Source: Armigeres subalbatus (lineage: Eukaryota; Arthropoda; Insecta; Diptera; Culicidae). Taken from it: a DNA stretch of 64,000 bases. Both the position numbers and the translations under genes were made by a program. Below, piece by piece: positions 21,374 to 32,939 of the stretch. The notes under the pieces were generated by a model that was not told where the DNA came from, ran no database searches, and saw nothing but the letters and a program-made list of their open reading frames with translations. Numbering within the stretch: the first letter of the stretch is position 1; every line of letters begins with the position of its first letter. Where the stretch lies: assembly GCF_024139115.2 (NCBI RefSeq), contig NW_026942521.1, positions 1-64,000 of the forward strand. The letters are read 5' to 3'.

Positions 21374-21769
21374 CAAGACCCAAACCGGTTACATTATCCT
21401 GAATATCACCTTCTTTCTATTCCTCAATGTACGTCTGTTGATCCAATAATAACTTGCCACCAAATCGATGCCACTGGATTCGAATGCCGAGACAGTGTGT
21501 GGCCTCACCCAAGTCCTTCATTTTGAACCTTTGCATCAAGAAATTTTTTAGCTTCTGCTTCAATCGTCGATCATTCGTGAAAATCAACAGGTCATCCACG
21601 TATATCGTCACGAAGAGCATCTTTTCCCCATCCAGTACAAGCAGGTGTCCACTCGCGATGTCTGCAAGCCAAATTCTCGTAGCACCTCATCTAGCTTCAC
21701 ATTCCATACTCGGCGTGATTGCTTCAGGCCGTACAATGCCTTGTTCAGCTTGTGGACCTTGTCATTTGA
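21374..21769 (-). mobile_element. copia-type retrotransposon, reverse transcriptase fragment
   Basis: The minus-strand frame 21620-21417 reads TIYVDDLLIF with MKDLGEATHCLGI, typical of the Ty1/copia RT active site and the following conserved block. Upstream, in another frame, is KLNKALYGLKQS. Frame change and truncation at both sides show a relic. It abuts a MITE fragment at 21777. Confidence 0.85.
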
Positions 21770-21776
21770 ATTGAAT

Positions 21777-22965
21777 TTATTGCGCTATTCAAATTAATTC
21801 ATCAAAAAATGTTACTTAGGTCCTTTTGAAAAGTTAAGCGAGAATTCTTAAGGCTGAACCATTTCCCGTTACGCTGGGATCAGGGATTGCAGAATTCGCT
21901 CTCAAAAGATAACGAACAACGATAAAAGAGAGGCAAAAAGCTCTTAGAATCATAACAAGCCATGAAAACAAAACTATCGCACTTGTATACCAGTTGGAAA
22001 AAAAACGGATTCGGATAGGCGGCCCCATTGATAAAACGCTTTGTTCTCGCTTATTTCATGTTGGGGGCCATATTTTTTCACTCAGCTGTGTAAAACAAGT
22101 TGGGGCTTATCTAATCTAATCTAATCTAATCTCATACATGCGTAGCCAATACTTGAAAGCATCCCTGAAAATGACGGTTTCTGAATTCCGTCATTTTTCT
22201 TTTCATATGGCCAGGCCAACTACGCAGTATGTACCGCAGAGATGACTCCTAGATATTGAGCGATTTCAGGAATACCTAAAGTCACTCAATAGCTTGGAAT
22301 CGAGGGGAAAGGAAGAAAGCGTGGACCTCCCGTACCAAACGCTTTCAATAATATAGATACCTAATATATGATAAAAATCGTGTACGTGTTTTTTGTATGA
22401 TGTATATGAGCGTGTATGTGTGTATATGAGTGTGTATGTGTGTTTATATGTCTACACTGATAGACACAAGTATTCGTCATGTTTAAATAGAGCTACTATG
22501 AAAACATGACGAACACTCATGTCCAACAGTGTATGTATGTATTTGTGTATATGTATGTGTGTATAATGTGAATGTGTGTGTGCGTTTGTGTGAGTGCGTG
22601 CGTGTTAAATTTACGGATCATCAAAACCTTACCTCTCCTCAATAAATCTGACGCTGAACATGTTTGAGCATTTACATAGCCTTGATCGCAATATTAGCAA
22701 GGGCATTGCCCTTGATAACAATCGATCAGCCCTTGCAAGCACAAACATGCGTACGTCTTCCGGATCTGCAGCACTTTTTATACACTACACATTTGTTTCG
22801 ACCGCGGTCACTGCACTGGTTCTATTGTTCTACTTTTAGGCGAATCACCGCACAAAAGTAGAGCGCAAAAACCAACCGCACTGGAAGACGATCGAAACGA
22901 GACTCGTAAAACAAGTTGGGGCTTATTGAAAGAAATTTATCATGGGTTTGTAGCCCCCCGAATCA
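21777..22965. repeat. interspersed repeat copy, interrupted
   Basis: 21777-21870 resembles the right half of the MITE at 56519-56701. The text 21880-22110 plus 22906-22965 (GATAACGAACAACGATAAAA, AGCCATGA, GGATAGGC, GAAATTTATCATGGG) matches 42750-43025. The repeat is split by the insertion 22111-22905. Confidence 0.6.
22111..22905 (-). mobile_element. internally deleted LINE or LINE-derived SINE-like element
   Basis: Flanked by an identical 21-nt target duplication (22090-22110 and 22906-22926, core AAAACAAGTTGGGGCTTAT). On the minus strand it ends in a (GATTA)n tail at 22111-22135 and starts GAGTCTCGTTTCGATCG. About 795 bp with no ORF: a 5' UTR-like head and a 3' tail without coding core. 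CA/TG microsatellite (22400-22605) lies in the middle. Confidence 0.75.
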
Positions 22966-23850
22966 ATTCTTTATCGTAACAGCTACCGAAAAACGTCTCT
23001 CACGGTATGCTACCTATCGAGAGTGTATACAGTCATGATAAGTGAGAGATTTGCTTATTGTAAACGAAATCCTAGTTCGGTCTGGCCATGTGACACGTCG
23101 TTCCTGAATTAAAATAGCAGCCTTCCGCATGAACATCACTTTTCGTATATAGTGCCCTATCATCGTTGCTGTTCAATGGTCCCCACTCGAGCTTCACATC
23201 TTGAAGGATCTTTGCTTTTACCGCATCCGAAGTCAAATTCGCACTTGAGGCCTCCAATCCCATGATCATATGTTCGTAGTGTTCTGGTAGCCCCATCAGC
23301 AGCAACGCCACCAAACACCTGCCAAACACAAGCCATTCACCTTGAACACAATGGAAGCAAGCTTGAGACTGGTACTCATTAAATCGTTGACGTACATACT
23401 CCACTACGCTGAAACAGTCAACCAGTCAACCAGTCGTTAGCACACATAAGTGCTTGTTTCTCCAAATTGGCATCTGAAAAGTTTGCTCTATCGGCTTTAA
23501 AAATGCTAAAAGAATATAATCTTTCAACACTAGCGCTTGAAAGAAGAGCTGTGTCATAATATAAGAAAAGTTTTCCTAATCTTTTGAATGATTTCTTGCT
23601 CTTCTCTCCGAAACAGTCTTCAATACTCGTGTGACTACTTGAAGAGAGAAATCGTGCAAGCTCCTCTTCTACTGATTCTTCAGCGGGTATTGCAGAATGT
23701 CTTGAAAGCGTGGAATGGTTCAACCCGAAAAACAACGGATCTTCATCTGTTTCTTCAAATCCGCCTGACCGTTTAGCTTCAAATGTTTGAAAGGAGTTAT
23801 TGCCATCATCAACTGCTTTCATCTGCTTCAAAAGCATAATACCCTTAGAT

Positions 23851-25225
23851 CAGCGGTTCTCAACCTGGGGTACATGTACCCCTGGGAGTACCTTCGCCGG
23901 GCCCAGGGGGTACCTCCGACAAAAATGCGTAAAGGCGGATGAATTCCAATTTTAATCAGAACTTATTGATAAAGTTTTGATAATTTAGATTTTTTTATTT
24001 CAAAACATTGTCTTGTACATAAAATGCACGGCGATGCTTGGAAAGCTCTTTTCAAAGGGCTCGGAATGCTCCCTTCAAGAGGCTCGGAGGCCCACCTTTA
24101 AAGAGGCTCGGAATTCTTCTTTCAAAAGGCTTGGAAAGGCTCTCGAAAGTCTCAGAAGCGTCCTTTCAAGTTACTCAGAAGCCTATTTTTAAGTGGCTCG
24201 AAGCCTTCTTTTAAGAGGCTCAGAAACCTCTTTTAAGTGATTTGGAAGCATGCTTTCATCCAAAATGCTCGAAAGGCTCTCTTAAAAAGGTTTCTTCCAA
24301 GAGGCTCGGAAGCCTCCTTTTGAGTTGCTCGGAAGCCTTCTTTCAAAAGGATCGAAGCCTTCCTTTAAGAGGCTCGGAATTCTTATTTCAAGAGGCTTGG
24401 AAGCGTTCATTTAAGATACTCCGAAGCCTCCTTTCAAATGGCTTGGAAGCCTTCTTTTAAAGGCTCGGAAGACTCCCTTACTGCTTTGACTGCAGCAGGA
24501 CATATGTGACTCGATTTGATTGTATATGAGCTACAGAAACTTGTGTATGACAAGTATACTACTCATGCTCTTTTAAAAAGCTCGAAAGCCTCCTTTCAAG
24601 AGTCTCGAAAGTCGAGTCGAGTCCTTTCGAGTGGTTCGGAAGCCTCCTTTCAAAAGTCTTGAAGCCTCCCTTTAGGAGGCTCGGATTTTTTCCTTCAAGA
24701 TGCTTGGAAGCGTCCATTTAAGATACGCCAATGTCTCATTTTAAGTGGCTTAAAATCTGGGATCGGAAGGCTCAAAAGTGTTTATTCAAGATACTTCGAA
24801 GTCTTCTTTCAGGGGACTCAAAATCCGCCTTTCAATAAGCTCGGAAGACTCTTTTCAAGAGGCTAGGAAGCCTCCTCTCAAGAGCCCCGAAACCTTCGAT
24901 CAAAATGCTCGGAATTCTTTTTTAAGAGGCTTGGATGCGTAAGGCTCGAAAGCCTTCAATAAAAAAGGCTCGTAAGGCCTTTCAAGAGGCTTGGAAGCCT
25001 ACTTTCAAGACGCTCGGAAGCCTCCCTTGGAGGTGTTTAGAAGCCTTCTTCCCAGAGACTCGGAAACTTCTCTTCATGGGGCTCGGAATTATGTTTCCAA
25101 GAGGCTTGGAAGCATACTTTCAAGCAGCTCAGAGACGTCCTTTCAAAATGCTCGCAAGCCTCCTTTTAAGTGGCTCGAAAACCAAAAGACTCGGAAGCCT
25201 TTCTTCAAAAGGCTCGGAAAGTATG
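23851..25225. mobile_element. non-autonomous hAT with tandem array, second copy, truncated
   Basis: Starts CAGCGGTTCTCAACCTGGGG and continues with GGTACATGTACCCC as in the inverse of the right end of 9354-10542. From about 24040 to 25220 it is a tandem array of roughly 30-nt units of the type GGCTCGGAAGCCTCCTTTCA. The other end is missing where the RTE-like text begins. ORFs in it are repeat translations. Confidence 0.85.
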
Positions 25226-25960
25226 GGCGAGATTGCTGCAACACCGCACGAGGGCGAACGAGGCACGATACAAACGGGCGCGGAACAGACAAAACCCGAT
25301 TTTCCGGAGGAAAAACGGAGACGGAGCAACTGTACCGCACGAAAGTTCTATGAGAAGTTGAACCGTTCACGTAAGGGCCACGTGCCACAGCCCGATGTGT
25401 GTAAGGACATAAACGGAAACCTTCTTACAAACGAGCGTGAGATGGTGCAAAGGTGGCGGCAGCACTACGAAGAGCACCTGAATGGCGATATGGCAGACAA
25501 CGGTGGTACGGTAATTAACCTAGGGGCACGCGCGCAGGACATGCGACTTCCGGCTCCGAATCTCCAGGAAATCCAGGAGGAGATCGGCCGGCTGAAAAAC
25601 AACAAAACCCCTGGGGTTGACTATCAGGAGAGCTGTTTAAACATGGTGGTGAGGCACTGGCTAGAGCGTTGCACTGGGTGATTACCAAGGTTTGGTAGGA
25701 TGAGGTTCTGCCGCAGGAGTGGATGGAAGGTGTCGTGTGTCCCATCTACAGAAAGGACGATAAGCTGCGGTGGGCCGGACACGTAGCCAGAATGTCGTAC
25801 AGTAATCCGGTGAAAATGGTTCTCAACAACGATCCGACGGGAACAAGAAGGCGAGGTGCACAGCGGGCAAGGTGGATCGATCAGGTAAAGGACGATTTGC
25901 GGACCCTCCGTAGACTGCGTGGTTGGCGAAGTGCAGCCATGGACCGAGCTGAATGAAGAA
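25226..25960 (+). mobile_element. RTE-like LINE fragment with RT core deleted
   Basis: Plus-strand pieces correspond to the LINE at 52325-54952: ARLLQHRTRANEARYKRARN, KFYEKLNRSRKGHVP, RQHYEEHLNGDMADN, RLKNNKTPGVD, then MEGVVCPIYRKDDKL joined directly to RWAGHVARM and NDPTGTRRRGAQRARWIDQV. The catalytic RT region between CPIY and WAGHVARM is absent, an internal deletion near 25765. Confidence 0.8.
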
Positions 25961-26117
25961 GACTTTTATGTATTGCACAGGCCACTCCGGCATTAGTCTG
26001 GTAATTAATAAATAAATCATAATTATAAGATTATATAATGGCTAATGAATGTTTTGCCTCAAGATAAAATAAATTGACTTCTTTAATTCATTCATATGCA
26101 AGGCCAACTATATTCAA

Positions 26118-26377
26118 ATCTCGCGTGATTTTTGAAAACGTCGTAAGTCCAAAAGAGAGGCTCTCTTTGTTTACTTTCTCTTTCGATTATTACAAAGCCA
26201 TACTAACAATTACATTGGATTTTCCAGCACCGATCTGAAGAAAATAGCTTTGTCTAGTGTGCTGAGGTGATAATATTGCAACCAATTTTAAACTAGCCTA
26301 GATATTTGCAAAAGAGAGCGTAATGAAAGAGAGTCTCTCATTTGGACTTACGACGTTTTCAAAAATCACGCGAGAAA
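26118..26377. mobile_element. hairpin MITE, CTCTCTTT family, copy 1
   Basis: Arms of about 45 nt: CGTGATTTTTGAAAACGTCG then AAGTCCAAAAGAGAG, inverted at 26330-26377. The centre contains AAATAGCTTTGTCTA. The same family recurs at 62785-63035. Confidence 0.75.
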
Positions 26378-27433
26378 TGGTTTAATGACATTGACTTAAC
26401 GATTAAATAATATAAACAGATAATAAAAATTTGAAACTTACCATTCAAAGGACTTCTTGCAGCAAAATCCTAAAATTCCTTTCCTAAAATTTACTGCGCT
26501 ATCTGTGGTACATCGTCTCACCTTTTCTGCTGTGGAGAAGTCGCGATGTACCTTATAGATGGCCTCAGCGAGTGTCTCGGCAGTATGTCTTCCGTAAATA
26601 CTACGAAGCGCTATAGCAGTCGATTTTCTTTCCATCGTAGTTTTATCTATCCAGTGCACCGTCATTCCAAGATAGCTTCTTCTGAATTTAGTCCAGCAAT
26701 CGGCAGTCGTTGCCACATTGCTGGCATTCGACCGTCCAAACGCTGCATCAGTGTTTGGCGGCAACTAACGGTTATTTCTTTAGGTAGTCCTAGCAGAACA
26801 TACATACTTACCTTAAGATGGCTTTGCAAATTCGATGAAGATGTGAACGCACACTTTACCACACAATATTCTGGGTCGCACAACTTGCATCGAGATTCAA
26901 AAATTTTCGTGCTCTCCTGCTGTACAAAATCGCAGTTAAAGCCATCCCAAGGCATTCTTGTAGCTTCATTCACGGCCATTTGTAATCTTGAAAGTGGATT
27001 AGCTACAAAATATCCGTGGAAATACTGACAAGCTTTCCTTGCTTCGACGACTATTTATACTCATGGGTAGTATTTTTTCATTATCCATGGATACATGAAT
27101 TATCCATAGAAACGTAAATTAAAATCAACGCCAACATAACGTGGTTCGATAGCGTTGATTCAACGCAAATCGTAGACGCTAACGATAACAACCTTGCAAA
27201 TCAACGCAACGCCGCTGTTGACGTTAATTTATGCAAAAGTTAACGTCAACGGCGTTAATCGTTGAATAACGTTAACAACCCTGAACCAGACGAATAGAGA
27301 TCAACTTCCCAAGTAGCCCAATCTTCCTCGTCAATCCGGATTCTTGAAAAGCTATGGCTAACTTATTCCACAATTCTGCTGCATCTGCCGCATCGTGGAC
27401 GAGACTGTAGTTATAACTCTCCAGGCTCAGGCA

Positions 27434-27547
27434 GAAGGAAAATCCATACGATTTGACAGGTATGTACCATTGTACCACACATGTTTCGGACAGCAGAACA
27501 AAGGGAACCGAAGCGACAATCTTTATCTAGTAACTAAAATATCTTTT
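27434..27547. mobile_element. truncated copy of the 198-bp MITE
   Basis: Matches the right 60 percent of 37956-38153, from AAATCCATACGATTTGACAG to the terminal TAACTAAAATATCTTTT. The left terminal repeat is missing. It interrupts the copia gag. Confidence 0.7.
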
Positions 27548-27919
27548 GATCATTCGCATAGCGAATACCCATGTGAAGTAATTCTCGTGTCCCTTTAACT
27601 TCTCTATGACCGGCATCGCAACGGACCCCGTTGCAACTCGAACGCTTCCTGTTTCAGGTCGACTGCCGTTTTCGCCGCCAGATTGAGAAGCGGAACTTCC
27701 TCCCATTGATTGGTGATATCATCTACAATTTTCAAATTTTCTCTGGTTCCCGTCTAGGGCCCATAACCTCGAGTAGAGCTTGATAAAATGCGTGCTTCAG
27801 GTTTAGATGTTAGAACACCAATGATTGTTTATTGAAAATAACAAACCTAGGTTACTATGCACAACTAGGTAACTAAGGGTAATTGCGACGCGTTGCCAAA
27901 GGAAGTCGCGGGTTACTAC

Positions 27920-28309
27920 CAGTGTTGTAAAATGTCATTTGCATTCGTTTGTATAATTTTCCCAGAACTTTTTTCAGAAGGGAGCTATCAATTAATGTAT
28001 TATGGCGAACTTATAGCGGTTAAATGGGCCTACAACTTTGTCTAACAAGACTTTGCTGTAAATATGTAATCTGGGGCGTGGGAGGCAAAATGTCATTCAA
28101 ATGACATTATGTCAAATGACACGTGACATTTTGGAGAGTTTTCACTCTCCAGCCTCAGATGTTATACTTAGAGCAATGTACCCTTGGACAAAAATATAGC
28201 CCTACTCAAGCGTTATGAGTACATTCAAAATTATGGAAGAAATTTGACTTCTAAAGAAAGTTATGAACAAATTAGTCAAATGACATGCAGATGACATTTT
28301 ACAAGCCTG
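27920..28309. mobile_element. hAT-type MITE, 390 bp
   Basis: Starts CAGTGTTGTAAAATGTCATT and ends ATGACATTTTACAAGCCTG, with the 8-bp duplication GTTACTAC at 27912-27919 and 28310-28317. The interior is rich in AAATGACATT words in both directions. Confidence 0.85.
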
Positions 28310-28374
28310 GTTACTACACAACAACGAATGCAAACGTTGACTATAAACAAATCAATTCATTTCATTTATTAGTC

Positions 28375-29310
28375 TACATCTAAACAGATAACACTGAATC
28401 AACAATTTGACGCCACAATACACGGTGCGAGGCCGCATCTCTCCATCCTCGAATACGCCCCACGCTCGCCAAGTCGTTTTGCACCTGGTCTGCCCATCTC
28501 GCTTGCTGCGCTCCACGCCGTCTCGTACCCAAAGATGGTCCTAAGCACATGTCTCTCGAATACTCCGAGTGCTTGCAGGTCCTCCTCGAGCATTGTCCAT
28601 GTTTCATGTCCGTAGAGGACAACCGGTCTTATTAGCGTCTTGTACATGAAACATTTGGTGCGGTGGCGAATCTTTTTTGACCGCAGTTTCTTGTGGAGCC
28701 CGTTGTAGGCCCGACCAAGATGAATACACCACTAGGTGTTCCAATCTGCCAAATTCATGATTCAGCCATCTTGGATTTTAGTATGGGAGAGCCAGCCGGT
28801 TTGTTTTCGTTTTGCACTGAAAATGAATTTTTCACACCCGCCGTCTTCTCTTCCACAAACTTGGCAGGTTGGAGCACCTACTACTGTATTCATCTTGGGC
28901 CCGACTTCCACAGATGATGCGCCCTAGTATTTCACGACTAACATTGTTATCAGCCGTTAGCAAGGATCCGAGGTAGACGAATTCCTCGACCACCTCGAAG
29001 GTATCCCCGTCTATCGTAACACTGCTCTCCGCATGACATCTTCTAGCGAAATATTGAACAACAGGCACGAAAGTCCATCACCTTGTCTTAGTCCCCGGCG
29101 CGATTCGAACGAACTGGAGTGTTCGCCCGAAATCTTCACACAGCACACCAGCCACCGTTGCTTTGATCAGTCTGGTCGGCTTCCCAGGGAAGGTCTTCTC
29201 GTCCATAATTTTCCATAGCTCTACGCGGTCTATACTGTTGTATGCCGCCTTGAAATCAATGAACAGATGGTGCGTTGGGACCTGGAATTCACGGCATTTT
29301 TGAAGGATTC
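28375..29310 (-). mobile_element. RTE-like LINE fragment, degenerate RT
   Basis: Minus strand: the RT part at 29310-29070 (FIDFKAAYN... region, WKIMDEKTFPGKPTRLI-like), then EEFVYLGSLLTADNNVS at 29068-28832, a short foreign stretch about 28720-28830, then YKTLIRPVVLYGHETWTMLE and RHVLRTIFG at 28647-28399. Several frame changes. Same group as 52325-54952. Confidence 0.75.
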
Positions 29311-29444
29311 ATGGACCATCTTTATAACGCCTTTAAAAATCATCTACAAAATCGACTCAAGACTAATCCTAAAGTTTTTTTTTGCGATATGTCAATGAAC
29401 AACGGAACAGATCCGGACTGCCCTCTACGAAGTCGGACGGTTTA

Positions 29445-29590
29445 GGGCCGTACACATTTTACGCAAGCACTTGGGGGAGGGAGGTCGGTCAATATCTTAC
29501 GCTCCATATAAATAAAAATCGTTTGTATGAAAAAGGGGAGGGCTGTCGAAAAACCCAGAAAAATTGCTTACGTAATAAGTGTACGACCCC
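29445..29590. mobile_element. MITE, TACGTAA family
   Basis: Ends GGGCCGTACAC... and ...GTGTACGACCCC with an internal TTACGCAAGCA/TGCTTACGTAA pair; TTA on both sides suggests a 3-bp duplication. Relatives at 56221-56358 and a fragment at about 47489-47530. Confidence 0.6.
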
Positions 29591-29599
29591 TTATCGAAG

Positions 29600-31720
29600 C
29601 TGAGGTATTTTTGGCCAAAATCATGAATCCTGCAATAAATGGTGGTATTCATCATAAAAACATAGATAAACAAGAAAAGTATTTTCTCTGAGGCTTCAAT
29701 GGGGTATGGAACCAATTTTCGGCATAGTATAGATTTTTGCCATATCCTACAAAACCAACGAATTTGGTCAAATTGTTGGCTTGCAATAAGCCTGTTTGAT
29801 GCTGAATAAAATACTTATGGTCATATAAAGGTTTTAACGGTATGCTCGTGTCACAAACAAATGAACGCAACACAGATTTCCTAAAATGATCAAAAAGCAC
29901 ATTATCTTCTGGTGTTGAAAATTCACTGAGTTGAACTTATTGAACTAACTAAGGAAGGTAGAACAGATTTAATAAGCACCATATTGTGACATCAACAAAA
30001 TTGAATTTCATTTATTCATTCAGATTTCTTTCATAATTATTGTGACAAGGAGTTATTCAACACACTATTCATTCAAAGCGTTGTGGTTAAATTTATAATT
30101 CGCTTCTATTATGTACACCCAACCTGTCAGAGAATGCTATACTTGGTAATACAGCTTATTGCATTTAGTCGGTTTATTTGGTTTCGATCAATACATTCAA
30201 ACGAATCTCGGTGGCTCCTAGAACAAGTAGGGGTAACGGCTCAAACCTTGGCCCATTATGCTACGGATGATCACATTTTTCGTTATATATCTTCATATAT
30301 TGCATTCCCAACCAGAATTATTCCTCCAGCCGGCTTGCTTACATTTGGTTTTGACGCCAAATAGCAAAAAACGACGATGAATGTCCGCAATATCTCATCA
30401 AAACCAGCGAAAGTCTCGAGAGAAATGGACAAAATGTCGGCATCCTTGTCCCTATCAGGTGGATAATTTTTCAGCCCACTTGGGACGTGTGATTGTTGAT
30501 TTCGAACATACGAGAGATAAAGATGGGTTGCTGTTTACAGTACCAGTCATTTTGCTTGCGTTGAATAAAGGCAGCATGCAAACAAATAGAGAAAATCAAA
30601 TCATCTTCTTGGGCGTGAATTCTAATTGGTTGCATGTAAAATACTACCACACTGAATGGGAGAGTGCGTTTTTGATTCCCCCAATAGCACGCTCGCCAAG
30701 GACATGCTAACAAAAATACTATTATATGAATCATTTATTTCCCAAGTATTTACCATATTTGCAAGTGAAGAAGTTTAGAAAAATGAAAACTGTATTAAAA
30801 ACTGCAATTGCAAAAAGGCTACATGTTCTAGCCCTTAAGTTGTGCCTTCAAACAAATTGCATACGTTAATTATTGGCGGCCGCATAATTTTGAGATTTAC
30901 TGCTAGTTGAAACCATGGCAGTTGTGTTGCTCTCGCTCTCGCGATACTCTCAAAGAAACTTTTTTCCAAAACGTAAACAATGCTTTAGGTGGGGATGATG
31001 CATAACGCACTACTGAAGAAAGCCAATTGCAAAACTTATTCTAGGCAATTCCTTGCTTGGTACTTTGCATAAACAGTTAAAACTGTGCCAACTACCTGAT
31101 ATTATTACACAATTATTCATAAATACATTTATTGGATGCTTGTTTTTAACTCTGCCTGCGTTGAAGTTGCATGATTACTACGTGCGTTTGATTCCACTCC
31201 TCTCTATACCGATCAGCTGTTGTGAATCCTCTCAAAACTCTCACGTGTTTCAACTTCCCGAGTTGAAAGAATACTTTTTCGGTATCATTTTACAGATCAA
31301 AATACTTTTTGCAAGCAATAATAGATCTAAATTACGATGAAGGTATTTATCAAGTAATTTGACTTCAAATTATTCACATGAATTGACGTTGAAAGTTTAT
31401 CTAATGATACATACGATCCATTGTATCTTTCCATTATTAAATGAGAAAATATTTGTGGGATCCGTGCGAAAGATGATAAAATTAAATATTCATCCACTAA
31501 TTGAATTGCTAATTCATTTGCGAAATTATGAAGGAAATGGTGTATCGAACCACGAAAGGTTGATGCTTGAATCGTGTTTGGAAGCCGTAAGGTAGGCAAT
31601 TATTTTTGGTATGTTCTGCGAAAGAAAGCGATTATAAATATCGTGATTCGAGAAAAGCATCATGAGGTCCGATTCACAAACTACATGACGTTTTAGGTTG
31701 TGGGAGGGTACTTGTCTGAG
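29600..31720. other. no supported gene
   Basis: Contains ORFs of 93, 109 and 95 codons (30083-30364, 30381-30710, 31053-31340), but I see no family motif, start context or splice logic for any. The adjacent 30083 and 30381 frames could be remains of one transposon gene. No repeats within the window match this stretch. Confidence 0.4.
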
Positions 31721-31727
31721 CGTTAAG

Positions 31728-31843
31728 CCCCAAACGCAATACAACGGAACGGCGACGGAAACGGCAAATTTGACAGTTAGCCGATATATTTACTGTCAGA
31801 TTTTCCGTTTCCGTCGCCGTACCGTTGTATTGCGTTTGGGGCT
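31728..31843. mobile_element. hairpin MITE with TTAA-like borders
   Basis: Arms of about 45 nt: CCCCAAACGCAATACAACGG ... and the inverse ending CGTTGTATTGCGTTTGGGG. The left border is TTAAG and the right border is CTTTAA, compatible with a TTAA or TAA duplication. Confidence 0.8.
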
Positions 31844-31849
31844 TTAATG

Positions 31850-32935
31850 ACTTTATAAATTTCAGAACCCTACCATACATGAAGCATTACTAGAGGCTTG
31901 GTGTGGGTTGACAATAGTCAAGTTTAGCGTTAAGTAATTTGCGAATGAAACTTAACCGCTGAGTGGATTAACCTGTTTTTACAAAAATTCTCAGCAACCT
32001 AATCGCAAGCATCGGATATTCTATCTGCACCTTTCGGTTATTTTCTCCAGTACGGGTTATTGGTGAGAATGTTTTGATTTTAGAGTTTTACCTATACTAA
32101 CGTAGTGCTACAAATCGAAAGCATATGCCAACAGTTGTCTACGGGTGCCCCCAGTATTGTCCAAAAAAGTTATGGTTAATTACGTCGCTATACTAATGGA
32201 AATTGTGAAATAAAAATGATAGCTGACATAGTGTGGTTGTTATCCATTCATCTGATGTGCGAAAGCAGGTATGTTCATTCAGAAAACTCTTTTATTGGGC
32301 AAAAGAAAAACTCTAGCACAGCCAGCCTGCATAAGTCAACGAAACATGGCTGCTAAAAAACCGAGTCAAAGTGATTTTTCACGCAAGTTAATTGCTTTTA
32401 ATAAATTAAGAAGTGTATAAATCTAGAGTTATGAAGCAGATATATGTTTGATACACTTTTCTAAAGAAGCAGTGGTTAATATCTCCCTACAAATCGACGT
32501 ATTATTGCTGAAATATTGATTAATTTGCGTGATGAGCCAATGTTACATCCAGGGCCAACATTACCGCCGGTTACCCTATATGAATCGTGTACAGCAATAT
32601 AACTTCAACCCACACAATCTTCCCGATTCCATTTATTTTTTTCCAATTTCGTTTATTTGGTAGGCGCAGGCGTGTATAACACTTTACGGAGCCATTGTTC
32701 TTTGTGATATATACAATCAATATCATTTTATTATACGGTTAGCAAGAGGGGGGTTCGATTCCATTTAGCTTGAGGACGGAAAAGGAAACAAATATGCATG
32801 GTGCTTATTCCACTCGTATCACTCATTGGTCTCCCTGTTACCAGTTCACTTGTCACATCCGCATAGTATGAAACGTAGATTATGATTGCCTTTGGTCGCG
32901 TCGTTCCTCATCTGGTAAATAGTTCAGATGGTTAT
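31850..32935. other. no gene seen
   Basis: AT-rich, low repeat content, no ORF or terminal repeat that I can support. It lies downstream of the minus-strand Cys-rich ORF, so part may be its 3' region. Confidence 0.4.
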
Positions 32936-32939
32936 TGTG

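Larger units (their letters stand above)
23405..27289 (-). pseudogene. hAT transposon relic with split transposase
   Basis: Minus strand. 26979-26662 carries a BED-like zinc finger (CKLC ... SSSNLQSHL). A frame change near 26750 leads into 26764-26438 with TTADCWTKFRRSYLGMTVHW and HTAETLAE ... CTTDSAVNF, the hAT catalytic region. The exon ends in a good donor (GAATG/GTAAGT at 26442/26441). The C-terminal dimerisation domain (SSASVERLYSFSI) is at 23837-23418. Between them, inside the presumed intron, sit a non-autonomous hAT and an RTE-like fragment. The right end reads ...AACAACCCTG and is followed by AACCAGAC, close to AACCAGTC at the left junction, a possible 8-bp TSD with one change. The element disrupts a copia gag. 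Confidence 0.75.
23070..27770 (-). pseudogene. copia-type gag gene, split by insertions
   Basis: Minus strand: N-terminal gag text lies at about 27770-27550 (ITNQWEEVPLL, then AAKTAVDLKQEAF). It continues after a small MITE (27434-27547) as HDAADAAELWNKLAIAFQES at 27433-27290, then jumps across a hAT element to 23404-23072 (EYVRQRFNEYQSQ, LLMGLPEHYEHMIMGLEASS, AKILQDVKLEWG), ending near a zinc-knuckle-like region. This is the Ty1/copia gag of mosquito elements. It may belong to the same element as the RT fragment at 21374, with the intervening part lost. Confidence 0.75.

Noticed and set aside
30083..30710. Two consecutive ORFs (93 and 109 codons) as a gene
   Set aside because: Different frames, no start context, no recognisable motif and no splice signals I can defend; left as unassigned.
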